Assembly (NCBI RefSeq): GCF_963082655.1
Contig: NC_081552.1
Coordinates: 196,807,281 to 196,871,280, forward strand
Direction: 5' to 3'
DNA length: 64,000 bases
DNA from: Stomoxys calcitrans
Lineage: Eukaryota; Arthropoda; Insecta; Diptera; Muscidae
The notes beneath the pieces are model-generated. The model was not told the origin of the DNA, did not search any database, and saw only the letters and a list, made by a program, of their open reading frames with translations. This document shows, piece by piece, positions 48,801-52,390 of the stretch. A program made the position numbers and the translations under genes. Within the stretch, counting starts at the first letter, position 1; every line of letters starts with the position of its first letter.

Positions 48801-50616
48801 GGAGTAGCTGAGGCGGCAGTCGCGGACAATCAGCGGTATCGAGGGGAGAGTCTCAGTGAGAAGCCGGGTGGCATCGAATCTTGCATAAATACTGAGCGCC
48901 TATGATGCTCGATACGACAAGCCGAGTTATTGGCGCCTTTAAAAAGGCAATGGCCAACTCGCGGCAATCGGTCGTATAAACCGGAACGAGCCTGCTCGCA
49001 TATAACAGGTTGGCGAGGATCGCCACCTCCAAATGCAAATGTGGCTACAACAACAACAACAAGGTCCTCATGTTACTTGCTGGCAGCACTGTTGGGGTGT
49101 TGACAACTAAATCTTGTTGACTACATGCAAAGCAATTGGCCGGTGTGGCCTCGCTATTTCAGCAGCACACAGTGGAATAAGATTTAGACAGGTTAAAATG
49201 CTAAAAGGGAATGGGCTGTCTTCTCAGATCTAGTGTGGACCAACTCCATCCTTATCAGTATCTTGCAGCAGCTGCCGAAATACTCATCTTATCGATATGC
49301 ATCCATTACGAAGACACATCCCTTGGGATCTTCGTAATGCAGATCAAGAGGTTCAGCAATAAGAGAACGAACCTATAGAGAAAGTAAATGCAATACCATC
49401 CACGAGGATACGGTAACGTAAACGATGAACAGCTACCGAATGAATGTCAATCCCATGGCAGCCGGTTATACGTACCGGATTGACCCGATGGCAAGGGCTG
49501 CCGCCTCAGTGTACAAGGCACTGCTACAACAACAACCGCATGTATGTCGTTCTTGAAGATCAACTGCCACCCATACCATAGTTTACCATCTTCGGCGAAC
49601 CAGGGAATTTTTGGCTCGAATACGTTCCGTATCTACTTTTATACGATTGATGCCATAGATGGAATTTTAAATTAAGAACAATATACTGTTACAACAACAA
49701 GCACGTCACGAACATTTGAATTAAAAACGACAGCTTCTAAGGTAGAATTATCCAAAATCTAGATTTTACAAAGTAGGCAACACTTGACGCCTCTTTTACC
49801 AGTATTTTTATAAAAATAAATCAAAAATAACGGTTCATTACACATGTGATTTGTACAAAAGACTGTCCATAATTTCAAAACACTATCAAATCTGTATAGG
49901 TGTTCTAAATAAAAATTTCCCCCTTTTAACGTTCTAGGAAGGTTTTTTACGCCATAAGTTGGAAAATGTACAAAAACACGAAAACGTGTAGACATTGCCT
50001 CAAATATTGTTATTTGTATATCACTAAGAAGCGCTGTAGATGTTTTCCACCATTTACTCTTAACCCCATTGTTTACCAGTTTTACTTTATAAATAGTTCT
50101 TTTTTTCAAAAGCTGGAAGGCTTTCCGTCACCATTTGCTCTCAAGTCCAATACCTTAAATTTTCTCTGTTTACATTTCTAATCGTTACGTCAAAGAGCTA
50201 CTGACCGTCGACAATATTCATATGCATATGTAGGTACGTGACAAAGACCACATTTTCTTTTACACCGAGTCCATTGACCTAACCGCAAGCAGAAAGTGCT
50301 ATATTAATGATCGTCATCTAGGTATCAAACTAAGAAACTAAATTCGATAAGGCTTCCTAATGAACTGCAGCCGTCTTCATCTCAGAATTTGAATTCAAAG
50401 TCGATGATAGATAAGCATAAGCAAGACAGCTAGCCAGCTAGCCAGACCCCCATTGTGTACATTTCCACATTGTCAAACATTATCAATGCATACGCATTGC
50501 ATTCAGTGTCAGAAGAAGAAAAAAAAACAACAACGCAATCGTAGCAGCAGAAGCAACAGCAGAGTTTAATGTATTAAGGGAAAACTTACACTTGACTTTG
50601 CAAAAGAAGCAAACAT
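8540..50616 (-). CDS. LYST: Lysosomal-trafficking regulator (LYST / mauve), 5' two thirds of the gene, 13 coding exons
   Basis: Large BEACH-family scaffold that controls size, fusion and movement of lysosomes and lysosome-related organelles; cytosolic and membrane associated. I joined 13 exons (50590-50616, 31930-32025, 31729-31878, 31587-31663, 29133-29358, 28964-29074, 25778-28901, 16124-17122, 15792-16045, 10693-11656, 10512-10627, 9010-10455, 8540-8941). All junctions keep GT/AG and matching phase, giving 7992 nt or 2664 codons with no stop. Residues 1-1600 are helical repeat-like. The LYST hallmark EGYEAD lies near residue 1440. A concanavalin-like lectin domain spans about 1630-1910 (GFTISLWLY to [12 protein letters not shown]). 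LYLFARIVEV and [13 protein letters not shown] match vertebrate LYST blocks. The product so far ends where human LYST is about residue 2740, so PH-BEACH and WD40 must lie left of the window. Family identity is very secure; the first exon is less so. Confidence 0.93.
9010..10455 (-). CDS. LYST: LYST exon 12
   Basis: 482 codons, acceptor GCTTTTTCAG|ATT, donor ATTGATGAT|GTAGGT, phase 0. Contains [38 protein letters not shown] and KFYFLL, each with a clear counterpart in vertebrate LYST, followed by a basic Ser-rich disordered stretch. The open frame continues past the donor to 8923, but the continuation is intronic. Confidence 0.92.
10512..10627 (-). CDS. LYST: LYST exon 11
   Basis: 116 nt; joins exon 10 as [15 protein letters not shown] and runs to [12 protein letters not shown] before donor GCCAGG|GTAGGA. 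This is the block that in human LYST reads GGTGIFVFLFARVVEL. Confidence 0.9.
10693..11656 (-). CDS. LYST: LYST exon 10
   Basis: 964 nt, acceptor TTAACTTGTAG|AAA, donor GCCTATG|GTATGT, phase 1. Continues the concanavalin-like domain ([30 protein letters not shown]), interrupted by a fly-type low-complexity insert of about 100 residues rich in Asn and Ser. Confidence 0.92.
11815..12372 (+). repeat. Degenerate minisatellite of about 20-bp units
   Basis: About 25-28 diverged units of the type CGATTCGTTCGCTTCCTAACG / CGATTTGTTC. Open frames reading RFVRSLTR or [13 protein letters not shown] repeats are only translation of the repeat. Lies in the intron between LYST exons 9 and 10. Confidence 0.8.
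12373..12551. other. LYST intron, no feature seen
   Basis: Spacer between the minisatellite and the first short LINE-A derivative; no recognised sequence. Confidence 0.4.
12552..12652 (+). mobile_element. Very short LINE-A derivative (5' end joined to 3' tail)
   Basis: CATGGCAGCCGGTTGTACG... through GGGCTGCCGCCTCAGT matches the LINE-A 5' end; it then goes straight to ACACTGCTACAACAACAAC, the LINE-A tail. About 100 bp, no ORF. Immediately followed by the 5' end of a LINE-A copy. Confidence 0.85.
12653..14885 (+). mobile_element. LINE-A copy with internal deletions (2.2 kb)
   Basis: Begins AATCCCATGACAGCC and ends CGAAAGATAGAACACAACAAACTGCTACAACAAC. Zinc finger region about 12835-12960 with [10 protein letters not shown]; endonuclease largely lost, with a jump near 13470 from CTGGTTCTAGGAGAC straight to the RT start; RT 13483-14560 with [11 protein letters not shown] and SYADDCTIM; a second jump near 14850 removes the zinc knuckle. 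Stops and frameshifts throughout; not coding-competent. Confidence 0.88.
14886..15002 (+). mobile_element. Very short LINE-A derivative
   Basis: ATCCCATGGCAGCCGG ... GCCGCCTCAGTGTATAACACACTGCTACAACAA, with an extended CAA/CAAAAA tail. Directly abuts the tail of the LINE-A copy upstream. Confidence 0.88.
15030..15412 (+). mobile_element. SINE-2 copy (CAA-tailed, about 380 bp)
   Basis: Runs GTGAGCACCACACAGGCTGG, AGCTTAGCTGCGAGCTACCGGG, TCCACAGGTTGCGGAT, TACGGAGTAGCTG, an internal partial duplication of CGGCTCTTGCACAAGTACTG, then GAATCGCCACCTCCACATGAAAATATGGCTACAGCAACAAC. No tRNA-type A/B boxes seen. Ends with the same GCTACAACAAC-type tail as LINE-A. Confidence 0.8.
15413..15556 (+). mobile_element. 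LINE-B fragment
   Basis: GGCGAGGTCATGTTGTCAGA followed by GAAGAAGCACAAGC matches the RLRWLGHVVRMDEEAPA end of LINE-B. Only about 70 bp is clear. Confidence 0.5.
15570..15675 (-). mobile_element. Very short LINE-A derivative with perfect 13-bp target duplication
   Basis: 106 bp, minus orientation: starts AATCCCATGGCAGCC at 15675 and ends in CTGCTACAACAACAA at 15570. Flanked on both sides by GCGCTTTAAATTG (15557-15569 and 15676-15688). This shows that the short form itself inserted by reverse transcription, not by later deletion of a longer copy. Confidence 0.93.
15792..16045 (-). CDS. LYST: LYST exon 9
   Basis: 254 nt, acceptor TTTCCGCCAG|AT, donor TACACG|GTAAGT in phase 0. Reads [19 protein letters not shown], the first strands of the concanavalin-like lectin domain that precedes the PH-BEACH region in LYST proteins. 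Confidence 0.9.
16124..17122 (-). CDS. LYST: LYST exon 8
   Basis: 999 nt; acceptor GAAACTTCAG|TG closes the phase-1 codon of exon 7 ([11 protein letters not shown]), donor AATAATG|GTGAGT leaves phase 1. Contains the LYST block [18 protein letters not shown] (about residue 1440) and a helical segment with [14 protein letters not shown]. The open frame extends upstream to 17243 but that part is intronic. Confidence 0.92.
17123..17950. other. LYST intron, no feature seen
   Basis: Unique-looking AT-rich sequence with a few short simple runs. The frame open upstream of exon 8 (to 17243) is intronic read-through. Confidence 0.5.
17951..19373 (+). repeat. GCTATAT-type repeat element with mirrored ends
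   Basis: Head AAGTTCTGCCGGGCCGAAC, TACCCACCACCTCGGGTATA; then units of about 150-160 bp each with ATATGGCAGCTATATCCAAA, TAGTCCGATCTGAACCATAT, AAATTTCAGCGAAATCGG and CTTTTATGGGCTTCAGACC; then a CAGACGGACGGACAG block, ATATATACTTTATAGGG and the tail TACGGTGGTGGGTATAAC. The head CCCACCACC and tail GGTGGTGGG are mirrored. No ORF. LINE-A is inserted at 18143-18575. I do not know a class for it. Confidence 0.75.
18143..18575 (+). mobile_element. LINE-A 3' end, 5'-truncated insertion
   Basis: Encodes the C-terminal part of LINE-A ([33 protein letters not shown], then a zinc-knuckle region with one frame slip) and ends ACTGCTACAACAACAACAAC. Flanked by near-identical TA(G/T)TCCGATCCGAA, about 13 bp, so a target duplication is likely. 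Confidence 0.85.
19374..19697. other. LYST intron with a degraded tRNA-like piece
   Basis: Minus-strand GGTAGCCGAGTTGGTAGCGTG near 19625-19655 resembles a tRNA A-box half; the B-box half is not clear. A 17-bp direct repeat (GGAAGTCCTTTACAGA) lies near 19522-19555. No gene. Confidence 0.45.
19698..19905 (+). mobile_element. SINE-2 fragment
   Basis: GAGCACCAC, GGTGTTTGTTCATCACGAAAG, GCTCAGCTAAGAGCTACCGG, GTCCACAGGTTGGAGATAGTG and TATACGGAGTAGCTTTAATTG follow the SINE-2 order; 3' third missing. Confidence 0.75.
19907..20081 (-). mobile_element. tRNA-derived SINE, 3' half
   Basis: Minus-strand 3' half: CAGGGGCAAACTTCTCATAT, GGGGCCTCCTTTTTC, GGAGTCCGAACGGCGTG. The tRNA-like head is absent. Confidence 0.75.
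20085..20622 (-). mobile_element. LINE-C 3' end (RNase H-bearing non-LTR element)
   Basis: Near-copy of 43512-44100: tail block GGCATGGGTTAGGTTAG..., CACGCCCTTCACTCGGACTG, AACCAAGTTTATTGACGGC. Lacks the RNase H segment seen in the longer copy. A TAAG x4 run lies at 20377-20392. Confidence 0.75.
20623..20755 (+). mobile_element. SINE-2 3' half fragment
   Basis: GGCGCCTTTAAATAAGCAAC, TATGGACCGGAACG, TTAGAGCTTGACGAGGATCG, then CATTCAAATGTGTATATAACAAC. Confidence 0.7.
20886..21185 (-). mobile_element. SINE-2 copy, inverted relative to the fragment at 20623
   Basis: Minus strand: GCCATTGGTTATTTAAAGGCGCC, CGATACCTCTGATTGTCCG, ACTATCCGCAACCTGTCGG, CAGCCTGTGTCGTGCTCACAG. Ends at GTGTCCCGTATTCC. Confidence 0.8.
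21354..21446 (+). mobile_element. Very short LINE-A derivative
   Basis: TCCCATGGCAGCTGGTTGTA ... CTCAGTGTACCACACACAGCTACTACAACAACAAC; a diverged copy directly followed by SINE-2. Confidence 0.8.
21447..21660 (+). mobile_element. SINE-2, internally deleted
   Basis: Starts CGGGATAACTAAGAGCACC; jumps from TAGTGGAATGATCCACAC to TTCCCACGGCGATTGGTCC; ends CATGTGGCTACAACAACAG. About 210 bp instead of 380. Confidence 0.8.
21845..23870. repeat. Array of about 120-bp degenerate repeats, with a strand flip near 22335
   Basis: 21845-22335 reads CATTTGATACCCATATTG (plus type); 22340-23870 reads CTCAAATGAAAGGTATTTG and CAATATGGG (minus type), with about ten units at roughly 110-130 bp spacing. Same family as 179-3190. 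Open frames up to 112 codons here are translation of the repeat. Confidence 0.75.
23920..25360 (+). mobile_element. LINE-B copy with internal deletions
   Basis: Reverse transcriptase pieces: [57 protein letters not shown] (stop follows), catalytic YADDIDIIG at about 24928-24955, then a jump to [20 protein letters not shown] and the 3' end CATAGCCAATTAAATTAAAGTAAG. Frames shift at about 24540, 24830 and 24960. Confidence 0.85.
25361..25777. other. LYST intron, short tail of a GCTATAT-type repeat, otherwise nothing
   Basis: TACCCCCACTCCACCCTATGG(T)GTTGGGTATAAA at about 25411-25445 is the end of a GCTATAT-type repeat. The rest is unique AT-rich DNA up to the exon 7 donor. Confidence 0.5.
25778..28901 (-). 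CDS. LYST: LYST exon 7, a 3.1-kb exon
   Basis: 3124 nt encoding about 1041 residues, from acceptor TAATTACAG|TTA to donor GAAGAAG|GTACGT (phase 1). Mostly alpha-helical, armadillo-like stretches rich in leucine, with disordered inserts near the C-terminal side: Ser/Thr-rich segments, a His-rich run ([11 protein letters not shown]) and an eight-alanine run. There are no transposon insertions in this exon although both flanking introns are full of them. It equals the poorly conserved N-terminal and middle part of vertebrate LYST; homology is clearer in the exons that follow. Confidence 0.92.
28964..29074 (-). CDS. LYST: LYST exon 6
   Basis: 37 codons, phase 0 at both ends; acceptor TTGTTTGCAG|TTG, donor GTCAAG|GTAAAT. 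Helical, leucine-rich ([19 protein letters not shown]). Confidence 0.88.
29133..29358 (-). CDS. LYST: LYST exon 5
   Basis: 226 nt; acceptor TTTTTTTTCAG|T completes the codon opened by exon 4, donor GCTCAG|GTACAA in phase 0. Contains an acidic stretch (DLEDSDSE) and a Q6 run, typical of a flexible linker in fly proteins. Confidence 0.88.
29510..29829 (-). repeat. GCTATAT-type repeat, left part
   Basis: Blocks such as ATATGGGAGCAATATCT, ATAGCCACTATATAGACCG, CATCCGATTTCGATGAAATTGG. Continues at 31051 after the LINE-B insertion. Confidence 0.65.
29842..31038 (+). mobile_element. LINE-B, 5'-truncated, with 12-bp target duplication and a LINE-A insertion inside
   Basis: Flanked by TATCACTCGAAT at 29830-29841 and 31039-31050. 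Contains the catalytic block YADD at about 29934 (with a GATATC duplication after it), SNFIY..., and the C-terminal [20 protein letters not shown], ending in AATTAAAGTAAAGTAAAG. Interrupted at 30311-30687 by LINE-A. Confidence 0.92.
30311..30687 (+). mobile_element. LINE-A 3' end inserted into LINE-B
   Basis: Flanked by ACTACCCGAG at 30301-30310 and 30688-30697 (10-bp target duplication). Encodes [20 protein letters not shown] and an intact zinc knuckle [19 protein letters not shown], stop, then the tail ACTGCTACAACAACAAC. The cleanest LINE-A 3' end in the window. Confidence 0.93.
31051..31320 (-). repeat. GCTATAT-type repeat, right part
   Basis: Continues the array interrupted at 29841: CGGTAAAATTTGGCACAGAG, GATCGGACCATATTTG, ATATAGCTGCTATATAGAC. 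Ends before exon 4. Confidence 0.65.
31587..31663 (-). CDS. LYST: LYST exon 4
   Basis: 77 nt, acceptor TTATTACAG|CAA, donor AAAAG|GTAAAA, leaves phase 2. Reads [19 protein letters not shown] and then joins exon 5 as [11 protein letters not shown]. Confidence 0.85.
31729..31878 (-). CDS. LYST: LYST exon 3
   Basis: Fifty codons ([20 protein letters not shown] ...), phase 0 at both ends, donor GTCAAG|GTAAGT is strong. The acceptor CATTTGAG|TTA is weak; the intron between exons 3 and 2 is only 51 bp. Confidence 0.8.
31930..32025 (-). CDS. LYST: LYST exon 2
   Basis: Acceptor TTTTTGTTCTCCAG|CAA; 32 codons containing [15 protein letters not shown], phase 0 at both ends. The donor CCTGGT|GTGTGAG is not the consensus, but an intron is needed because reading on meets TAA within a few codons. 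Confidence 0.75.
32026..32534. other. LYST intron 1, 3' part, no feature seen
   Basis: AT-rich unique sequence leading to the exon 2 acceptor. Confidence 0.5.
32535..32610 (+). mobile_element. tRNA-derived SINE head fragment
   Basis: CATTGTGGCGCAGAGGTTAG matches the A-box end of the SINE family at 58481; the B box is degraded (TTGAGTTCTAA). Confidence 0.6.
32893..33265 (-). mobile_element. SINE-2 copy
   Basis: Minus strand, tail GTTGTTGTTGTAACCAG at 32893 end, TTTCATGTGGAGGGGGCGATCC, GGTTATTTAAAGGCGCC, CCGCAACCTGTGGACGC, GTGTGGTGCTCACAGCTATC. Nearly full length. Confidence 0.85.
33268..33395 (+). mobile_element. SINE-2 fragment, opposite orientation
   Basis: CGGCTCTTGTTTAAATACTG, ATTGGCGCCTTTAAATAATC, then degraded. 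Forms an inverted pair with 32893-33265. Confidence 0.65.
33515..34845 (+). repeat. GCTATAT-type repeat element, nearly complete
   Basis: Head AAGTTCGGCAGGGCCGAATC, TATAGTCTCCACCATGG; units with ATCGGTTTATATGGCAGC-type blocks, GCCAAATCTGATAATAATTG and CTCTAGAGGCTC; then ACAGACGGACGGGC, ATATATATACTTTGTTTGG and tail CCCTATGGTGGAGGATATAAA. A tRNA-derived SINE is inserted at 33679. Confidence 0.75.
33679..34064 (+). mobile_element. tRNA-derived SINE with 10-bp target duplication
   Basis: Flanked by AGGGGCTCAA at 33669-33678 and 34065-34074. A box TAGCGCAAAGGTTAGCATG, B box GGGTTCGAATCCTGG, body to CATGGGCAAATTTGCATTTGC. About 60 bp of extra sequence sits between the two boxes. Confidence 0.93.
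34895..35018 (+). mobile_element. SINE-2 fragment
   Basis: TACGGAGTAGTTGCAACTG, CGCGGACAATCAGCAGTATA, CTCAGTGAAAGGTCGGACGGC, GATATTACAAGGCGG. Confidence 0.65.
35019..35427. other. LYST intron 1, no recognised feature
   Basis: No family seen elsewhere in the window; possibly old transposon sequence. No exon-like frame. Confidence 0.4.
35428..35815 (-). mobile_element. SINE-2 copy
   Basis: TTGAATGTGGAGTTGGCGACC, TTATTTAAAGGCGCC, CCGCAACCTGTGGACGCGC, GTTCCAGCCTGTGCTCATAG, TATCCCGTGCCGGGAGC. Near full length. Confidence 0.8.
36068..36235 (-). mobile_element. SINE-2 3' half
   Basis: GTTGTTGTTGTAGACAC tail, TTTTCATGTGGAGGTGGCG, CAAGGGACCGATCGCCGC, TTATTTAAAGGCGCC; cut at GCACTTAATATTTT. Confidence 0.75.
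36240..37768 (-). mobile_element. CR1/Jockey-type LINE (LINE-E), 5'-truncated
   Basis: Minus strand: [40 protein letters not shown], a STGVPQG-type block around 37340, catalytic aspartates lost or changed near 37260, then [35 protein letters not shown]. Two or more frameshifts. Not related to LINE-A at the sequence level. Confidence 0.8.
37769..37985 (-). mobile_element. SINE-2, 5' half
   Basis: GCTCGATACCGCTGATTGTC, TATGGAGCATTCCACTATCC, GGACGCGCCCGGTAGC, CAGCCTGTGTATGGCTCAC. Separates two LINE-E-like pieces. Confidence 0.75.
37986..38911 (-). mobile_element. LINE-E-like fragment, C-terminal part of a reverse transcriptase
   Basis: Frame 38365-38724 reads [20 protein letters not shown] and [20 protein letters not shown], typical of the end of CR1-like LINE proteins; upstream part (38725-38900) encodes LGIMLDP-type sequence out of frame. 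Related to, but not the same copy as, 36240-37768. Confidence 0.7.
38912..39155 (+). mobile_element. SINE-2, 5' two thirds
   Basis: CGGGATAACTATGAGCACCAC, AGGCTGGAACTTTGAG, GCTTAGCTGAAAGC, TGGTTGCGGATGGTGG, TGCGGAGTAGCTG; ends TTAAATACTGAGTGCAAGG. Confidence 0.8.
39160..40300 (+). repeat. Tandem array of about 150-bp units (AAATCGGGCGATA family) with a GCTATAT-type tail
   Basis: The mark AAATCGGGCGAT recurs at about 39316, 39468, 39617, 39769 and 39992, spacing 147-154 bp except the last, which is stretched by the (AT) run. Each unit has GGGAGCTATATCTAAATCTG, GATGAAATxTxGCA and GTGCAGATCGGTTG. Ends with ACAGACGGACGGACGGAC and CACAGTGGTGGTGTAGGGTA. Confidence 0.8.
39779..39858. repeat. (AT)40 microsatellite
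   Basis: 80 bp of uninterrupted AT, in place of the short ATATATA that each neighbouring 150-bp unit has at this position. Confidence 0.97.
40301..41400 (-). mobile_element. LINE-D reverse-transcriptase fragment with a tandem triplication
   Basis: Minus-strand [40 protein letters not shown] occurs three times; the marker CCTACCCTTTCTGAA is at about 40606, 40833 and 41079 (spacing 227 and 246). The upstream [17 protein letters not shown] block is near 41350-41400, C-terminal pieces ([19 protein letters not shown]) near 40380-40440. Clade uncertain. Confidence 0.75.
41401..42071. other. LYST intron 1, no feature seen
   Basis: Mostly unique AT-rich DNA; the left edge may contain a few more bases of LINE-D. 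Confidence 0.4.
42120..42436 (-). mobile_element. tRNA-derived SINE with perfect 12-bp target duplication
   Basis: Flanked by TACCCTCCACCA at 42108-42119 and 42437-42448. Minus strand: A box TAGCGCAGAGGTTAGCATG, B box GGGTTCGAATCCTGG, body to GGGCAAAATTTGAAATTTTT. 317 bp, no ORF. The best full-length reference copy. Confidence 0.95.
43202..43333 (+). repeat. Three tandem 44-bp units abutting a MITE
   Basis: Unit CCATTTACAATCCCAACCGA...AAGTATTGGG at 43202-43245, 43246-43289 and 43290-43333, read as identical. The last five bases of each unit, TTGGG, equal the first five of the MITE. Confidence 0.95.
43329..43408 (+). mobile_element. Mariner-type MITE, copy 3, 80-bp internally deleted form
   Basis: Both terminal repeats (TTGGGTTGCCCAAAAAGTAA and its mirror) with only about 20 bp (CAACGCCGACTATATG) between them; TA at both flanks (43327-43328, 43409-43410). 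Confidence 0.93.
43512..44979 (-). mobile_element. LINE-C with RNase H domain (I/LOA/R1-like), 5'-truncated
   Basis: Minus strand: RT thumb remnants (about 44660-44950), then RNase H 44196-44600 with [31 protein letters not shown] and [14 protein letters not shown], which give the D-E-D part of the active site; then a C-terminal zinc-type block ([18 protein letters not shown]) near 43760-43840. Frameshifts present at about 44190 and 44600. Confidence 0.82.
44980..45110 (+). repeat. Tail of a GCTATAT-type repeat
   Basis: GGGCCGAAGAATATATATAC, GAATATTTCGAGGAGTTAC, TATGGTGGAGGGTATAAAA; only the end of the element. Confidence 0.75.
45111..45616. other. LYST intron 1, no feature seen
   Basis: Unique AT-rich DNA; no repeat or exon recognised. 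Confidence 0.45.
45617..45752 (-). repeat. Tail of a GCTATAT-type repeat, minus orientation
   Basis: CCCACCACCATCATAGGATA, CAACACATCGAGTTATCC and GATCGTCGTAAAATTCTATG mirror 19250-19373. Cut by the LINE-A 5' end at 45753. Confidence 0.75.
45753..47660 (+). mobile_element. LINE-A copy with internal deletions
   Basis: 5' end GATCCCATGGCAGCCGG; one open frame 45968-46375 runs from the zinc finger ([23 protein letters not shown]) into the endonuclease ([30 protein letters not shown]), showing that both belong to one ORF. Jumps near 46600 (endonuclease) and 47358 (RT lost between [10 protein letters not shown] and the C-terminus). C-terminal part to about 47650. Confidence 0.88.
47661..48126 (+). 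mobile_element. Diverged LINE-A 3' end, part of duplicated block copy A
   Basis: GCAGCACACAATGGAATAAG, GTTCAGCAATACAAGAAAG, CACGAGGATACGGTAACG and the tail ACTGTTACAACAACAA. A subfamily clearly diverged from LINE-A. Repeated at 49158-49700. Confidence 0.75.
47661..48783. repeat. Duplicated block, copy A
   Basis: Matches 49158-50415 from GCAGCACACAATGG through the LINE-A-like tail and on through about 650 bp of non-transposon DNA (GTCACGAACATTTGAATTAA ... CTTCATCTCAGAATTTAAATT). Lacks a segment of about 90 bp (near 50258-50350) and the short element at 49444 that copy B has. Confidence 0.88.
48784..49061 (+). mobile_element. SINE-2, 3' two thirds
   Basis: GCTCCATACGGAGTAGCTGA, CGGACAATCAGCGGTATCG, TATTGGCGCCTTTAAAAAGG, GGATCGCCACCTCCAAATGC, tail GTGGCTACAACAACAACAAC. 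Confidence 0.82.
49062..49700 (+). mobile_element. Diverged LINE-A 3' end, copy B, with a short element inside
   Basis: Starts in the RT thumb region (AAGGTCCTCATGTTACTTGC), continues as in copy A, ends ACTGTTACAACAACAA. Interrupted at about 49453-49544. Confidence 0.75.
49158..50415. repeat. Duplicated block, copy B, next to LYST exon 1
   Basis: Partner of 47661-48783. It runs up to 175 bp from the exon 1 donor of LYST, so this copy is probably the original and copy A the derived one. Confidence 0.85.
49453..49544 (+). mobile_element. Very short LINE-A derivative inserted in copy B only
   Basis: AATCCCATGGCAGCCGGTTA ... CCTCAGTGTACAAGGCACTGCTACAACAACAA. Flanked by CGAATGAATGTC and CGCATGTATGTC (two differences in 12), where copy A has a single uninterrupted CGAATGTATGTC. 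Confidence 0.85.
50590..50616 (-). CDS. LYST: LYST exon 1 (coding part), proposed start codon
   Basis: Nine codons, MFASFAKSS, then a good donor (AGT|GTAAGT) in phase 0. It is the first ATG after an in-frame TAA upstream, and it joins in frame to exon 2 (CAA CAG ACA). The reading frame that is longer here (about 95 codons, 50586-50873) is out of phase with exon 2 and gives a stop, so it was not used. The context CTCTTCATG is a weak Kozak site. Transcript data could move the start. Confidence 0.55.
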
Positions 50617-51544
50617 GAAGAGGTGATGGCCGTTACATTGATAGTTGAGTTATTGATTTGGCTGGCCGGCTGACTGCATCTGCTTTTGATTAAAAACACC
50701 ACAGCCAAATGAACGTGGAGATAAGAAAACAAAAATGAAAGAACCGAGCACAGATGATGGACGTTGGATGGGTTGGATGCTGAGAACATAAAAGGATTAT
50801 CGCTTGCAAAACCAACAACTAGTAAAAGTACTTTTACACCACAGTCGAATTTTTCTATCGACCATCGAGCCACTACACCTTAAATGACCTTTTAGATTTC
50901 AAAAGGAGAACCTAAACAAGATGATGATGAAATTGCGTTTTATTTTTTTTTTTTTTATTTACGTTTCTTTTCTCTCCACCGAGGAAACATTTAATCAGAC
51001 TCACTCACCAACGTAAATATCACCAAAAAATTTTGTGTGACACACTTTGTTGTTATCAACAAAATTGAAAAATTCACATTTTTGGAAACAGAACAGATAT
51101 TTATGGTCTTCGATTTATGCGAATTTGCTTTGTTGTTATTTTTTTATTTATTTACGTGCTAAAAGCACTTCTTTGTTTTATTCCGTTTTAATTAAATTCA
51201 CTTGGGCGTATATATTGTCATGTATAACAGTAATTGACTTTTAATATCTTATAACTTTCTTAGGCAATTTCTGAGATCACTTTTTCACTTTTTAATCCCT
51301 CTATTCACTGCGTTTGTGCTGCAGTTTTTTTTATTACTCCATTAAACTTATTCGATTTTAGCAACAAACACTACTAAACGTAAACCGCTAATGATGCCAA
51401 AAATCAAAAACACAATGAAAATGCAGAGGATGAACAAACCGAGGAAACATAACAAATAACAGCTGTAGCCAGATAAGAAATTAGTGTTGGAAAGGAATAA
51501 GACCAATAAAGGCAGGGTAAGGAATTGTTGCTTTAGTTAAAGTA
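50617..51544. other. Upstream region of LYST
   Basis: Probably holds the LYST 5' untranslated sequence and promoter, but I cannot mark a transcription start. AT-rich, no transposon recognised until the MITE at 51545. Confidence 0.35.
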
Positions 51545-51777
51545 TTGGGTTGCCCAAAAAGTAATTGCGGATTTTTTAAAAGAAAATCCATTTTTAATAA
51601 AACTTAGAATGAAATTTAATCAAATATACCTTTTTTACACTTCTTTTCTAAAGCAAGCTAAAAGTAACAACTGATAACTGACAGAAGAAAGAATGCAATT
51701 ACAGAGTCACAAGTTGTGAAAAAAATTCTCAATGCCGACTATATGAAAAATCCGCAATTACTTTTTGGGCAACCCAA
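51545..51777 (+). mobile_element. Mariner-type MITE, copy 4 (233 bp)
   Basis: Intact terminal repeats, TA flanks (51543-51544, 51778-51779), same orientation as copy 2 and about 90 percent alike by eye. Confidence 0.92.
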
Positions 51778-51879
51778 TAAAATGTTTGTCAAAGAACATT
51801 GCAAGTAATTCTTCAGCTGAAATTATGACATAATTACCAGGTAGGGATCCGAAAACAACTGAGTACAAATTTTTCTCGC

Positions 51880-52066
51880 GAGTGCACTATCTGTCTGTTG
51901 GTTATGTGTGTGTGTATTATGGTTAAGAACACACAAACAATGAAAAATGGCGCAAACTAGTAACATACACAAAATCAGAGTTGCACTAATCACTGATTTT
52001 GACAGATAGTGCACTCAATATTTTGTTGTTGGGCAACTGCCACTACCTGTATGAATATATCTTGGC
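51880..52066. repeat. Short inverted-repeat element
   Basis: GAGTGCACTATCTGTC (51880-51895) is mirrored exactly at 52001-52016. The right part, 51991-52066, also occurs in inverted form at 56097-56174. Confidence 0.7.
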
Positions 52067-52091
52067 TGAAATTGAGTGCCTAGTTAGTTGC

Positions 52092-52328
52092 AAATGCAAA
52101 TTTTGCCTATGAACATTCCACTAAGGAACAGGGGCAAACTTCTCACATATCAATGAGTGCAGTCCGATTCAAGTTTTTAAGTTCAATGATAAGGGGCCTC
52201 CTTTTTATAGCCGAGTCCGAACGGCGTGGCGCAGTGCGACACCTCTTTAGAGAGAAGTTTCACAAATTTTGCCAGCATTAGGAGGGGAAAACCACAGTTG
52301 AAAATTTTTTCTGGTCTCGCCAGGATTA
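52092..52328 (-). mobile_element. tRNA-derived SINE, head missing
   Basis: Minus strand body GGAACAGGGGCAAACTTCTC, GGGGCCTCCTTTTTATAGCC, GTGCGACACCTCTTTAGAG, ending at TCTCGCCAGGATT, i.e. broken inside the B box. Confidence 0.8.
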
Positions 52329-52390
52329 ATTAGATTCTCAATAACAAGGGTGCCAAAAAATTAGGCAGCTGACGAAAGAGCAAAGTATAA

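Noticed and set aside
50586..50873. 95-codon minus-strand frame overlapping LYST exon 1
   Set aside because: Its frame cannot join exon 2 without a stop. The frame that does join gives MFASFAKSS instead.
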